The notes: a model not told the origin generated them from the sequence alone. DNA of 64,000 nt from Symbiodinium natans (GCA_905221605.1 CAJNDS010002757.1:1096908-1160907); one strand, 5' to 3'. Positions 1 through 11,160 are shown, numbered from the stretch's first letter. Program-made: numbers and translations.

Positions 1-162
1 CTCAGGATTGAGCGGGCAGACTGGCATGAACAAGGCGCAGCGGATTGCCGACGGCATCCAGGCGAGCTCTTTCTTGCTCAGCGAGCTCACCGAGTGATGT
101 CTGAGCTGTTGGCAGCGCTCCATTCGGTTCCGGTGCACACAAACCTGACGTCGGCCATTTGA
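1..162 (+). other. open frame at window edge, unassigned
   Basis: One + strand frame is open from base 1 to a TGA at 160-162 (53 residues, no start in the window). A second frame over the same bases is also open to a TGA near 97. Neither matches a family I recognise. It may be the last exon of an upstream gene or chance. Bases 163-750 show no exon I can support. Confidence 0.2.
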
Positions 163-763
163 GCCGCATCAGTTGATCCGTGCGGTGGTCGCTTGGGACT
201 GGCGGAGCCGAAGGCGTGAGCAACGCGCATGCAAGCCGGTGGATGCAGGGCTGCCCTGCTAGTGCTGGCCATGCCGTTGCTCATTGCTCCGCTTGTTTGC
301 TGCGCTGCCGTTTTCTTTCTCGAGCTCGCATGTTTTAGTGCGTGCGCCAGCTGACCTCAGGCAGACAGATGTGGTAAGTTTCACGTGAGTTAAGGATTGC
401 AGATCACAAAAAAGAGGCGTCCGATCAAATACGTGAACAGCACTCACACAGGCCAAAAACACCCAAAACAACACCAATCAGCCCGTTGAGTATGTTTCCA
501 TGGCTAGTACCAGCTGCCTACCTCTCTGCTTGCTTGCCTGCTTATCTTCTCAGCTACTTTGCTGTGCTGCTTTCCTAGCAGCAAGCTCTTCTCACACCCG
601 GGGCACACAACTGCGGCGCCTTAAGCACCAGGATGGGAGTTACTGACAGGCCTGGCCCAACGCCAACTCCAAACCCCAAACTTTTGGAGCTGCTTTCGTG
701 GGCAAACTAAAGCCAGAAACCGGAACTAAACCCTGAACCTACAACCCAAAAACGGCCCTCCAG

Positions 764-829
764 CACCTGGGGCGAGCCAAGGCCCAAATAAAGCAGAAAG
801 ATGATGAGATCCTGGACCTTGAAAAGCAG
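764..829 (+). CDS. coiled-coil exon island
   Basis: After a CAG acceptor, 22 codons read HLGRAKAQIKQ then KDDEILDLEKQ, with heptad spacing and high K/E/D. The exon stops at CAG followed by GCCTGG, a GC donor. Phase 0 at both ends lets it join the next island at 1709 into one continuous coiled coil. Product unknown. Confidence 0.5.
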
Positions 830-960
830 GCCTGGGAGGTTTTGGGGGTCCAGCTAATTCGGGTTTGGGGGGCTTAGGATTCAGGTTTGAGGGCTTTATG
901 ACGGGTACTTCGGGCGTCGAACATGGCTGCATGGACTTGCGATGCAACTTTGCCGCGGGT

Positions 961-980
961 GGGGGGGGGGGGGGGGGGGG
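961..980 (+). repeat. poly-G run of about 20 nt
   Basis: Uninterrupted G homopolymer in a presumed intron. Similar runs of 11 or more G or C recur through the window. Bases 830-1700 otherwise hold telomere-like tracts and no supported exon. Confidence 0.9.
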
Positions 981-1708
981 GATTGTTCCAAATCTTCAAA
1001 TACCCCTGCTGAAATACCCCTGCTGTTACTTTTGCACCCTAAACCCTAAACCCTAAAACCCTAAAAAACTCAGTGTGCTTACCGCCCTGCTTTGGTCGGA
1101 AGGGCGCAGCTCGTATTTTTGCCATGAATGCCATGAAGGGCTGAAATACCTAGCTGCTCAGTGGGTGAACTGTAGCCTCGCGCGTAGGCGCTAAGCTTGG
1201 GCTTCCCATAGCCAGGCCATTAGTATGATTCGGGAGATTTAGGGTTTGGGGTTTATGGCTTCCATTCACACCCCAAACTAACCCTTTGGGCCCTGAAGTG
1301 ACGCAAAGAGAGTCCACAAGGTGGACAAGGGGAGGAGTTGCCTCCCCTCCTCTTTCCACACCTCCCCGCCCAAACAAAAAGCCAAACAATTAAAGTACCG
1401 ACGGCCTGGCACCCACTCCAAACGAAAGCCAAAAGCAAAAGGCAAGCAAGTTAGTCTGTCGAGCGCGGCACCGAACAACTTTTTAATTCTCGGATCCGGG
1501 GATATAGAGTTTACAGGGTTTAGGGTTGATAGGATTTCGGGGTTGTGGGGAGGTTGATCATTGGGGAGGGTCGGGGGAGGGGGGGCTTGGGTTGTCTTCC
1601 GTGTGGTTGTTTAGGGCTGAGGTCTAAACAAATGAACATAGAAGCCCTAAACCCGAAACCCTACACCCTAAACCCTATGTTCTGTCGGAAGCGCGCTTGC
1701 CCCTGCAG

Positions 1709-1780
1709 CTTGAAGACAGCAAAGCTCTTTGCTCCAAGCTGGAAGAGGAGAAAGACAGGAACATGAAATACGAGGAGTCC
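1709..1780 (+). CDS. coiled-coil exon island
   Basis: Preceded by a C-rich telomere-like tract and CCCTGCAG acceptor. Twenty-four codons start LEDSKALCSKLEEEKDRN and end near YEES, followed by GTGCCC (GT donor). The residues continue the heptad pattern of the exon at 764-829 in the same phase, so both probably belong to one coiled-coil protein. Followed by G-rich TTTAGGG-like sequence. Confidence 0.5.
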
Positions 1781-2283
1781 GTGCCCATAACCAAGGAGGG
1801 TTATAGCGTTTCGGATTTAGGGTTCACCATTAGGGATCATGATGCTCGCGCTTTGGGGCAGCAAGGGATTGCGTTTAGGCCTCTATAGGCTTTGCAAGCC
1901 AACTACTGCGAAGCATTTTGTTTAAGCGCGCAGTTGCTCATCAGGGTAGTACGAAGGCGAAGGCAGCATGGCTTGCGTAAGGTTTTGAGCGTCATATGTG
2001 TCCTTCAAGGAGTCATTGCGCATCAATCGCCGCGTTGACACCCTGGGCCCTAAGCCCGAAGCCATAAACCCTGAACCCCGACCAAGGACCTGCTCAGTTT
2101 GTTGTACGTGTTCTTTTCGTTTTTCTTGGGGGTGGGAGGGTTGTTCAATATTTGGGCTCCCTAAAGGTTACCTTTTGGTAACAGATTTCCGTTAAGACTC
2201 ACTGCTTCTCAAACTGGAATTCAGCCGTTGCATCCCCAAGCCGTATAAACCAAACCGAAGGAACCCCCTAAAAAGCTCTGAAA

Positions 2284-2330
2284 AACCCTAAACCCTAAAC
2301 CCTAAACCCTAAACCCTAAACCCTAAACCC
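2284..2330 (+). repeat. telomere-like array, CCCTAAA orientation
   Basis: About six CCCTAAA units. A G-orientation tract (2480-2535) lies on the far side of a possible short exon at 2375-2412. Confidence 0.9.
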
Positions 2331-2604
2331 CCTGTTCCGCAGCCGCTTCTGTTCTTATGGCTTTATAACGCCGAAAGAGCCCGTCAGAAGTCGCAGCTGC
2401 GTGCTGCCTTCTGAGACGCGCGGGATCCCAGATCTTGGAGAGGGAAGGGCGGCACTTTTTAGGGGAGTCCGGGGTCTCAACCCGGTTTAGGGTTCAGGGA
2501 TTAGGGTTTAGGGTTTGGGGTTTAGGGTTTAGGGTATCTATACAATCTAATGGCCCTTTAATTTTTTTTAGGGGCTTAGGGTGTCGGACTGGCCGTCGAC
2601 CGCA

Positions 2605-2625
2605 GAAGAACGCAAGATCAGAGAG
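2605..2625 (+). CDS. possible micro-exon
   Basis: Between a CGCAG acceptor and a GAG|GATCCC (GA) donor lie seven codons' worth of bases that read EERKIRE in the coiled-coil frame. Too short to be sure. Confidence 0.2.
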
Positions 2626-2639
2626 GATCCCTGGTACCC

Positions 2640-2756
2640 GGAACCTCCAAGACCCTCAACCCCCTCCCCACCCCCTCAGCCCCCTCAACCCCCCCTCAAC
2701 CCCCTCAACCCCCTCAACCCCCTCAACCCCCTTCAACCCCCCTCAACCCCCTCAAC
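2640..2756 (+). repeat. pyrimidine-rich (CCCCTCAA)n minisatellite
   Basis: Tandem imperfect units of CCCCTCAACC and related forms. It gives proline/asparagine-rich translations in three frames, which I treat as repeat and not protein. Confidence 0.8.
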
Positions 2757-2804
2757 CCAATCCCAGAATCAGCGTTCGGAGGATGGAGGCTCCGTCAAAC
2801 AGTT

Positions 2805-2860
2805 GCCCCGAGAATGCCTTCCACGATTTAAGCGGCGTCCTCCTCGCGGAAATGCAGAAG
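2805..2860 (+). CDS. possible exon island
   Basis: One frame reads AFHDLSGVLLAEMQKM, which looks like an amphipathic helix. A second frame is also open. It sits between the C-rich minisatellite and a G-rich telomere-like tract, the usual setting of exons in this window. Borders uncertain. Confidence 0.25.
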
Positions 2861-3438
2861 ATGGCGACCTGGCATGGCTTCTGAGTTCTTGTTGCTGGGG
2901 TAATGGGTTTGGGGTTTAGGGTTTAGGGCTTAGGGCTTGGGGTTTGGGGTTTGGGGTTTGGGGTTTAGCAGGCTTCGGGCACTTTGCAGTCGGTCCTCGG
3001 GTCGTTTCGGGCATTCTTTAAGATTGTGGGGTTTGCGGGTATCGGTGTTCAGGTTTAGGGATTCAGCATTTTGTGGTGGCTTTGTTGGTTTGGCCAGGGC
3101 GGGGAGTCGCGGAGCATTACTGCCAGAGGCCCGCATGTCCTTGGTCACAAATGGGACCCTGCACTTGTAAGACAAAACGCTCCTTCTTACCAACAAATTC
3201 GGGTTGAAATATATGGCTTCAAGTTCTTATACCCCTAAACCCCAAACCCTAAGAACGACTAAGGGACCCTAAGCATCATAGCAGAAATCGCCCTCCAATG
3301 CTCGCGGAAGCCTGCTCTCACACCCTCTAAAAGCCCAAACCCCCAAGGTTTAGGGAAGAGGGGCCTAGGGTTTAGGGTTTAGGCCGGGTTTAGGGTTTAG
3401 GGTTTAGGGTTTAGGGTCACAGACTCAAAGTTCCTAAG

Positions 3439-3489
3439 GTGGACAAGTTGCAAGAGAAGATGAGCGAAGAGCTGCGCGCCTCGTCAGAG
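3439..3489 (+). CDS. coiled-coil exon island
   Basis: After CCTAAG (AG acceptor) the frame reads VDKLQEKMSEELRASSE and then meets TAA. The TAA could be a real stop or lie just inside an intron. Heptad-like. Flanked on both sides by G-rich telomere-like tracts. Confidence 0.35.
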
Positions 3490-3856
3490 TAAAGCCGTGC
3501 GTCGGGGGCTCCGGGCCTTGCTTTGGGTCATCTTGTGGTTGAGTTTGGGATTCGGGGTTTAGGGTTTAGGGCTGGGTTTTGGGGTTTAGGGTTTGGGTTT
3601 TTGGGGTTCCGGCTTAAGGTTCAGGATCGCGCGGCTAGAGTGTTGTTGGTGTCTGTGTTTGGTGTTTCGGGAGCTTGCCAGCAGCACGCAGCAAGTTCAG
3701 CTATGTTTTTGTTCATAGGATGTGGTGGCTGCAGTTTGTTTGTCAAACCTGCTGCTCGGCACGGACATTGCCTTAGATCCATCATCCCTCAACCCGAACC
3801 CCCTGCGACTTCTTGAGCCAAACTCCCAAAAAAACCCTTTACCCTGAAACCTTTAG

Positions 3857-3897
3857 GTCGCGAGATGCGTGACATGAGGGAGCTGATGTTCGTGGAG
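3857..3897 (+). CDS. exon island
   Basis: Preceded by C-rich telomere-like sequence and TTTAG acceptor. The frame is two bases plus REMRDMRELMFVE. It ends at GTGGAG|GCAAGG (GC donor). Possible further helix of the coiled-coil gene. Confidence 0.4.
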
Positions 3898-4284
3898 GCA
3901 AGGCTCCCGACCGCATGGATGCAGCCCAGGTAGTTCATGGGTCTGTGGGCTTAATTTATGGCTTCAGAAGCGTTTTCCCCTTAATTGTCGGGTTTCTCTG
4001 AATTATGGCGCCTTTTTTGGGCGCCTTTTCCTCCGCATTGCTCAAGGAACCCCAGGAAGGGGCCATGATTTCGGCTTCCTCCCATGTAGGCGCCCACCAC
4101 AGATGCCTTGGCACGTAAGGGGCCCCCACCTCTTATCCTAGATCCCCCGACTGCCTGAATCAGCTTTTCTATACGGGCTCCCAGTGGCCAACCCCTAAGT
4201 CCCCAAAACCCTGTGACCCTAAACCCTAAACCCTAAACCCTCCGAAAGTTTTCTGAGCGCCCAATCCCGGTCCACACCACGCAG

Positions 4285-4329
4285 GAGTCCGGCCAGAGGC
4301 CGTTCTTTGCCTCCAAGTCGATCTCCAAG
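4285..4329 (+). CDS. exon island
   Basis: CACGCAG acceptor, 15 codons reading ESGQRPFFASKSISK, then AAG|GCTCCT (GC donor). A CCCTAAA tract lies upstream (4208-4245) and a long TTTAGGG-like tract begins just downstream. Product unknown. Confidence 0.4.
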
Positions 4330-4339
4330 GCTCCTTACA

Positions 4340-4680
4340 GGGCTTAGGGGGTTTAGGGTTCAGGGTTTAGGGTTTAGGGTTTAGGGTTTTGTGATTTAGG
4401 GTTTAGGGTTTAGGGTTCAGGGTTTAGGGGTTAAAGGTTTAGGGTCAAGGCTGCTCTACAGGGCTCTGCCGTTTAAGGGCTTGAGGCCCTTTAGGGTGAT
4501 TTAGGGTGAAAGGGCTTCAGGGTTTAAGGTTCTAGGGTTCTGAGGTTCAGGGTTTCAGGGGTTTTGGGCTTTCAATGCTCTAGGGTTTCAGGGTTCTAGG
4601 GTTTTGGGTTTTCAGCGTTTTCGGGTTTTAGGGTTTAGGGTCCAGGTTGCTTGAGGGGTTCAAAATTGCAGCCCTGGAGT
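4340..4680 (+). repeat. degenerate G-orientation telomere-like tract
   Basis: TTTAGGG, TTCAGGG, TCTAGGG and TTTTGGG variants for about 340 nt. Bases 4680-5185 hold weaker traces of the same repeat and nothing else I can support. Confidence 0.85.
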
Positions 4681-5189
4681 CGAGGGTGTTGAGGCTTTGA
4701 GGGGTTCACGGATTTGAGGTCTTAGGGGGCTGAGAAGCCTACGGGTTGGTCGATTCCTTTTTTTCCTATGCGATTACATCGCTCTAGCGAAAGGGAAAAG
4801 CGGAAACTATCTGCACCCTAGCGATTTCTCTTTTAGACCTCTCTTCGACTCCTGGTTTAAGGTTTGGGGATTTAGTGATTTGGGAGGTCATGGTTCCTTG
4901 CCAGAGCCCGAGCATGAAACACAAACAGAAAGCATGCCGTGAGGCATGCCGTCTGGGGTTGTGCTCACGGTCGAAGGTGAGTTTTTTCGGCTAAACCTGA
5001 AGCGCTAAACCCTAGATCGTGGTTGCTCTGGGGTTTGTACACGAAGATGCCCTACATCTTGTGGTACTTGGAAGGGGGTGGGGGGCTTACCTTAATTCCT
5101 TAAGCCCTAGCTCCGAGGAACCCCATGAGGTGCTTCGTTTAGTGACTTTGGTGTTTGGGGCTCACGGTGAGAAAGCCGCTGCAGCGCAG

Positions 5190-5228
5190 GTCACCACGGA
5201 GAGGAGTCGCCCGCCACGCCTCCCGCAG
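5190..5228 (+). CDS. exon island
   Basis: GCGCAG acceptor, 13 codons reading VTTERSRPPRLPQ, then CAG|GCCATC (GC donor). The start resembles TTERAIVEETRSLPQ at 8210. Product unknown. Bases 5230-6240 show scattered telomere-like variants; long open frames there exist on both strands and look like chance. Confidence 0.35.
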
Positions 5229-6241
5229 GCCATCTCCGTCTTTGTGTGCTATAGGTTGTTACAACCTAAACCTTGAACTTAAATCCCTGAAATCCCTACA
5301 TCCTAACCTTTGCAGCAGACAGGTGCGTCCACGCCAGACCCCCTCCGCCTGCGGGCTGCTGTTTGGGGGTTGGGGTTTAGGGTGAGGGTTTTGGGCTTTT
5401 TGGGCTTACACAAGTCTTTGGGAGTTAAAGCCCCAAACCTTGAAATACCCAAAGCCCTGATGCCTTAGCTCAAGAGCCCTCAAGTTCCCAAACTCCAGGT
5501 ATGTTTTTTGTTTTGGATGTTTGGTTAAAGGTTTACAGTCTTGGGTCTAGGGGCCTTCTGTACAGCTCTAAGCCCAAAAACCCTTCAGCTCCCAAAACCA
5601 TGAGACCTCAAGGCCCTGCACATAAACGAAGCCGAACCGTAGTTGAACGAGATGCGCACTGAGCATAAGCTTGGCTACGCGGAGTTGAGGTTTCAGAGGT
5701 TTAGATTTCGGGTCCATTGAGGGTGAGGTGCAGGGATTAATTACCAGGCGCCCAGTTGTTGCCTCTTTCCCTTTTGAAATGAGTGGGATCCCTCATAAAC
5801 CCCCTTTTTGTTAAGCAGAAGGTGCGCCCAGCAAAGAAATGGAGCTGAGAAATCTACACCCTGAACCCTGAAGTTGAAAAAACTATGTCCATGTCGCTAC
5901 ACAATCCCTTAGAGGGCATGTATCGGGGGCTACGTGTTAGAGTACCGAACTCCCCCAATTCCCGAACTAATACTTGGAAGCCAGTTCCCGTGTCGAGGCA
6001 AAGAGCATGCACTTTGGCCCACCTGTGTGGGCGACGCGCCACATCCGGCGCTACTGTCAGCATGAGGCTGCCGGGGCTGCATTTAACCAGCGCTGATTGG
6101 GGTCGGGGGGGGAAGGGGGGGGTTAGGGTTTGGCGATTTACTTTTGGGGGTTTTAACAAGGCACTCCAAAGGATCAGGGGTGGGGCAATGAGGAGCTTCA
6201 AGGCTTTGAGGGTTGTGAGCTTCTTTATTGTTTAAAGCATT

Positions 6242-6860
6242 GACCCGGGAAACTGGGTCCCCTTTTCCGGGGGGGGGGGCGGCGAAGACGAAATTTGAAG
6301 ACGAAATTCGGCCCAGCCGAAACTCGGCCGAAGACGAAATTCGGCACTGAAGACGAAATTCGGCCCTTGAAGCTGAAATTAGCCCCGAAGACGAAGTCCG
6401 CAATTCGGCTCCTGAAGACAAAATTCGGCCCCGAAGGCGAAATTCGACCCTGAAGCCGAAATTCGGCCCTGAAGCCGAAATTCGGTCCCGAAGACGAAAT
6501 TCGGCCCTGAAGCTTAAGTTCGGACCCTGAAGCTTGAATTCGGTTTCGGTCCCCCAGCCTAAAATGGCATTGAATTTCGTCTTCAGGGCCGAATTTCGGC
6601 TTCAGGGTCGAATTTAGGCTTCCGGACCAAATTTCATCTTCAGGAGCCGAATTTCGGTTTCAGGGCCGAATTTCGTCTTCACGGCCAAATTTCGTCTTCA
6701 GGGTCGAATTTCGTCTTCAGGGCCGAATTTAGGCTTCAGGGGCCGAATTCCGGCTTCAGGGCCGAATTTCGGCTGGGCCGAATTTCGTCTTCAAATTTCG
6801 TCTTCGGATTTCGTCTTCGCCCCCCCCCCCCCCGGAAAAGGGGACCCAGTTTCCCGGGTC
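6242..6860. mobile_element. foldback (long inverted repeat) element
   Basis: The left end GACCCGGGAAACTGGGTCCC is the exact reverse complement of the right end at 6841-6860. Inside both ends comes CCTTTTCCGG plus a G or C run, then many copies of GAAGACGAAATTCGG on the left and its complement on the right, meeting near 6550. The whole unit can fold into one hairpin of about 300 bp. No coding frame of note. No target-site duplication is obvious. Confidence 0.85.
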
Positions 6861-7169
6861 CCTGAATGGGTTTAGGGCCTTTCCACCCCCGGTACTCAAG
6901 TTAGAGTTGGCTGAAGCGCCCACAAACCGAAACCTCAGAGCGAAGTCTCAAAGTCCCAAATCCCAAACCTCAAAACCATTGGGGTTTTGGGCTTTGGGCT
7001 TTGGGGTGGGGGGGTGGGGGTGACGAGTGCTGTGCAGTTTCCAGGTTTGAGGGTAGTTAATACTTTGTGGTGCTTTACTGTAACTTTACATCTTTCGCCT
7101 TTTTGGGTTTATTGGGTTTCTTAAGCAGGCAGCTAAAAGTTTAATTTTTTGCTACCCTCCTAAGTGCAG

Positions 7170-7207
7170 CCAAGTTAACAGCCAAGGATGAGGACGAGGA
7201 GTTCGAG
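7170..7207 (+). CDS. acidic exon island
   Basis: GTGCAG acceptor, then KLTAKDEDEEFE, then GAG|GAAGGC (GA donor). Highly acidic. Bases 6861-7169 hold G-rich tracts without an exon. Confidence 0.35.
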
Positions 7208-7547
7208 GAAGGCGGGGAAGAATCCTGCAGTGCTTCCGCTCGACTGCCAGCAGGGATTCGGGGTGAAGTAGTGTTAGCACTTAGGCCTTAGGGATGCTTA
7301 TAGGGCTTAGTGTGAAGGTTTAGGGAAATTTAGGGCTTATAGGGCTTAAGGATCAACTGGGGTACACTTGGTTAGGCCCCCATCAAGTAATTGGAGCCAG
7401 TTCCTCTCACTTCTGAAACCTGCAGGCTAGGGTTTGGGGGTTTAGGACCACAGCTTCCGAACACCTAAGCCGAATACCCTCAGAAAATACCCCCAAACGC
7501 TGAATCCTTGAACCCTCAACCCTCAATAGGCTTTAGGGTTTCAGGTC

Positions 7548-7687
7548 TCCCTAAACCCTAAACCCTAAACCCAAACCCTAAACCCTAAACTAAACCCTAA
7601 ACCCTAAACCCCAAACCCCAAACCCCAAACCCTAAACCCTAAAACCCTAAACCCTAAACCCTAAGCCCTAAACCCTAAACCCTAAAC
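7548..7687 (+). repeat. telomere-like array, CCCTAAA orientation
   Basis: About 18 CCCTAAA units with CCCCAAA variants, ending ten bases before a presumed exon that is followed by the opposite-orientation array. Confidence 0.95.
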
Positions 7688-7696
7688 GGCATGCAG

Positions 7697-7798
7697 GCGG
7701 CCGAGCTCCCGAGAGTCGGAGCATCTCGCGCGTCGCCAGCCGGCCCTCCGCGGATGCCGAGGTCCACCCGGAGGACAAGAAATGCAGGCCCCGGCTCA
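7697..7798 (+). CDS. exon island between opposed arrays
   Basis: High-GC, non-repetitive stretch after GGCATGCAG. One frame reads AAELPRVGASRASPAGPP and may stop at CCGAG|GTCCAC or run on to 7798. Its position between a C array and a G array is the clearest example of the exon setting in this window. Frame uncertain. Confidence 0.35.
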
Positions 7799-7880
7799 GG
7801 GTTTAGGGTTTAGGGTTTAGGGTTTAGGGTTTAGGGTTTAGGGTTTAGGGTTTAGGGTTTAGGGTTTAGGGTTTAGGCTT
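7799..7880 (+). repeat. telomere-like array, TTTAGGG orientation
   Basis: About 11 near-perfect TTTAGGG units. Confidence 0.95.
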
Positions 7881-8209
7881 TTAGGGTTCGGCGTTGGGTA
7901 GAGACCTCCAAAGCCAAATTTAGGGGCCCCACAAACCTGTAAGACCTAGAAAACGCGAAGCCCATTGCACGTTCCTGCAGATACCGGACTAAAACAATCC
8001 GGGGTTCCAGGGGACCGACGGTAGTACCGGAAAAGGGTTTGACGTCGACTCAAGTCCTCACATCTCGAAACCCTGTGCGAGGGTGCTGGCTTTGCGCCAA
8101 CCCTAACCTCCCAAAACTCTAGACGTGCAAACCTAACCTTATCAACTTTCTCCCCAAACCGCAAAGAAAACCCCAGACCAGGCAGGTATCCTTCGCGGTG
8201 TCCCCGCAG

Positions 8210-8254
8210 ACCACAGAGCGGGCTATCGTGGAAGAGACGCGTTCGCTGCCACAG
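8210..8254 (+). CDS. exon of acidic protein
   Basis: CCCCGCAG acceptor, 15 codons reading TTERAIVEETRSLPQ, then CAG|GTGCCA (GT donor). Phase 0 at both ends, so it joins the exons at 8597 and 8958 without a frame break. Confidence 0.5.
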
Positions 8255-8596
8255 GTGCCAGTGCTCCTGGGAAAGGAGACCCGAAAGGGTTAGGGTGTGT
8301 GTGTATATATATACACGCATTCAAATTCATGTTTGGTCCCACACATATACATGTGTGTTCTAGATAGAAAGTATCAGCAAGCGTTTCTTTCTTTGTGCTG
8401 TAGGATCCAGAGCACATCAGCCTTGTCCAGCCGATAGTTCCCATGCCTCTCCGCAAGCCTTTGCGGCGTAAAGGTTTTACGATGTGAGGCTACACGATAT
8501 ATATAATGTTTAGGGTTCTAGGGTTGTGGGTCAGAGATGCAAAGCCAAAGTATTCATGATGCTTTAAACCCTAAAAGCCTCACGGTGTGGTTCCAG

Positions 8597-8638
8597 GAGC
8601 TGCAAGAATCGCCAGCAGCCGATTCCAGCGACACGGAG
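8597..8638 (+). CDS. exon of acidic protein
   Basis: TTCCAG acceptor, 14 codons reading ELQESPAADSSDTE, then GAG|GCCCCT (GC donor). Phase 0. Acidic and serine-rich. Confidence 0.5.
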
Positions 8639-8957
8639 GCCCCTTGCAAAGCACTCAGCTGGATTTGGTACTTTGTGCATTTCCTTATCCCTGAGATCCT
8701 GAGCCTCGTCACAGCAGACTCACCCCAAACACCCGCATGCTAAACCCAAACCAACTCCCACAAACCCCAAACCCTAAACCCTAAATGTGACTGAAGTTTC
8801 CTGACTTGTTGCTTAGCAGGATTTCGATTAGGTTTGGGGTTTAGGGTTTAGGGTGAAAAGACTTTGGAGTTTAGGGTTTAGGGTTTAGGGTTTAGGGTTA
8901 CTACTTCAATATTGCAAGGGATATGCCTGCTTGTCTGCCGGCTTCAATGCTGCGAAG

Positions 8958-9041
8958 GCCGCGGCGGAGAGGATCCCAGAAATCAAGTCCCAGGCAGTCG
9001 ACGAAGACATCAACTTGTTGCAGCTTGGCTTGGACTACTAA
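8958..9041 (+). CDS. C-terminal exon with stop
   Basis: After TGCGAAG (AG acceptor) the frame reads AAAERIPEIKSQ, then AVDEDINLLQLGLDY and TAA at 9039-9041. It continues phase 0 from 8638. This gives a plausible protein end of about 56 residues over three exons. Product unknown. The stop is followed directly by a TTTAGGG array. Confidence 0.5.
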   Translation, partial: AAAERIPEIKSQAVDEDINLLQLGLDY

Positions 9042-9138
9042 GGTTTAGGGTTCAGGGTTTAGGGTTTAGGGTTTAGGGTTTAGGGTTTAGGGTTCAGGGT
9101 TTAGGGTTTAGGGTTTAGGGTTTAGGGTTTAGGGTTCA
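9042..9138 (+). repeat. telomere-like array, TTTAGGG orientation
   Basis: About 13 units with TTCAGGG variants, starting right after the presumed stop codon. Confidence 0.95.
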
Positions 9139-9664
9139 GCATCCTACACCCCCGTAGTGCAACCTGGATGACCGAAAGGTCGTCACTTGGGGTCCAGGGT
9201 TTGCCTTACGACTTGCGAGCCCCCAAAGATGTATGTTGGTGGGCTAATGTAGAACCCAAGACCCAATATCCGCGAATCAAAACGTTCTGGGCCCCCGCAA
9301 ACCCGAAAACCCAAAACCCTAAACCCTAAACCCTAAACCCTAAACCCCAACTCATGGCCTTGTGAGGGGCGTTAGGGTGTAGGTATTCGGTTGCTTGGTT
9401 TTTTTTTGCTGCGCTGTCACGGCTTCCTGCAACCCATGTTTAAAGGTGGCGTCTCTTGCCGCGCCCCTAGAAGACTGTGTTCGACCTGGGCTCCTTCACT
9501 CCATCTACGCCCCAATGTTTAGGGTTTAGGGTTTGGGGTTTGGGGTTTGGGGTTTAGGGTTTAGGGTTAAGGGTTTAGGGTTTGAGGGCTACAGGACTCC
9601 CGGTGTTGTCCAGGATGGCTCAGGGCGTAGGGCATTTAGGGTTTGGGGTTTTGCCGCCCCGCAG

Positions 9665-9734
9665 CTACGAGCCCTTCAATGCATCAGCCACCCCTCAACC
9701 TCTCAAGATCCCTCCGACTTGGGTCAGTCTGCAG
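9665..9734 (+). CDS. exon island
   Basis: CCCCGCAG acceptor, one base plus YEPFNASATPQPLKIPPTW and VSLQ, then CAG|GTTAGT, a consensus GT donor. Proline-rich, not a recognised domain. It may be an early exon of the channel gene downstream. Confidence 0.45.
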
Positions 9735-9889
9735 GTTAGTACCGTAGAAGTCCTTGTTATACTACCTAAATAGGCGAGCTTGGGGGAACTCTTAGAGTAG
9801 ACTATTTAAGGGGCTGCGCCCATGGGCGGGCAGCGCAGGCAGAAGCGCGGGGCGAGCAGATCCGTCAAGGGTTTAGGGTTTAGGGTTTA

Positions 9890-11160
9890 GGGTCCTATGC
9901 CCGCCCTTTGGGGGGCATCATGCTCCTGATGCTCCCCTGATGCGCGCCTGGGGGTCCCGGGCTGAACCCGCTGATGCTCATGATGCGCGCCCCTTGGGGG
10001 GCATCATGGGGCATCCGCGCCCGTCCCATTTTTCGTGCCTCAACCCACGAAAACCGACCGGGCCGCGAAAGGTCGGCGGCACTGGCGTTCGGCCTAATTC
10101 TGCTTCGCAGAAGGCCAGAGGCCAGCAAGGCTATTCCCGGGACGACCCGGGCTAAAAGGTCCGCCAATGCTCGGTCCTTGGGGACCTCGCGCTGCCCGAT
10201 TTAATGGCTACCGCCAGTGCCGCCGACCCCAGACCCAAGACAGTTGCATTGGGGCGGAAGGCAGGGTGGAGCGCGGGCAGGCGGGGGGGGCGGGGGCGGG
10301 GGGGGTGGGGGTGGGTGGGGGTGGAAAGGGGGGCGGCGGTGGGGTGACGGTAGAGGGTTGGTGTCGGATTAGGGAGTTGGGGGCGGAAGGCAGGGGTGGA
10401 CTGGGGGGCATAGAGATGAAGAAGCGATGAGAGCGGTGAGAGCGGGGGGGCGGTCGGATGGTGCACGATGGTGGGAGGGGGTAATGATGAGGGCTGGGGA
10501 GGGTTGGTGGGAGGGTTAGGGAGTGGGAGTGGGAGAGGGTGGGGGCGGCTGGCGGAAAGGGGGGCCTGACTCATTTGACCAGCTCTGGTGAGAGGGTTGG
10601 GGCGGAAGGCAGGGTGGAGCGCGGCGGGTGGACAGGGGAGGTGACGGTCGAGGGTTGGTGGAGTTGGGGGCGGAAGGCAGGGGAGTGATGAGAGCGGGGA
10701 GGCGGTTAGGGCGGGCGTGGATTGGAATCCCTCAAACTAGAGATTTGTCAGGGGCGGAGTAGGGGGTAGGGGCCTAGGAGGGAAGGGATGGGGGGGGGGG
10801 GTGGGGTTTCAGAGTCGAGGCGGCGGGTGGGGGGTTGAGGGTAAAGGGTTGGTGTCAGGGAGGGGTGGATTGGGAGGGGGAGTGATGAGAGCGGTGAGAG
10901 CGGTGAGGGCGGTCAGGGCGGGCATGGACTGGAATCCTTAAAACACTACGACAGGGTGGGGGGTGGCGGGGGGGTGGGGGGGTCGGGCATGCACTGAACC
11001 ACCTGAATGGACAATTCAAGGCGTCATGGGTGAGGGCGATGGGTGGCGGGGTTTGGGCATGCACTGAAGCCAAACAATGCAAAAACACTCCAATTCAAGG
11101 TGTCATGAGCAGCATGCTGTGAGAGCGGGTGAGGGCGGTGAGGGCGGTGGGGGGTCTTCA
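9890..11160 (+). other. GC-rich block with G-tract minisatellite
   Basis: 9890-10200 is GC-rich, with repeated GGGGGGCATCATG and TGATGC motifs and short palindromes. 10250-11160 is a purine-rich field of loosely repeated GGGGGCGGAAGGCAGGG, GTGAGAGCGGTGAG and GGGTTGGTG units. Open frames on both strands are proline or glycine runs and look like by-products. No gene supported. Confidence 0.6.

Noticed and set aside
2435-2919. Proline-rich proteins over the CCCCTCAA repeat
   Set aside because: Composition is produced by the minisatellite in every frame.
10152-11088. Proline/serine-rich minus-strand proteins
   Set aside because: Reverse-strand reading of the G-rich minisatellite block, with no domain.
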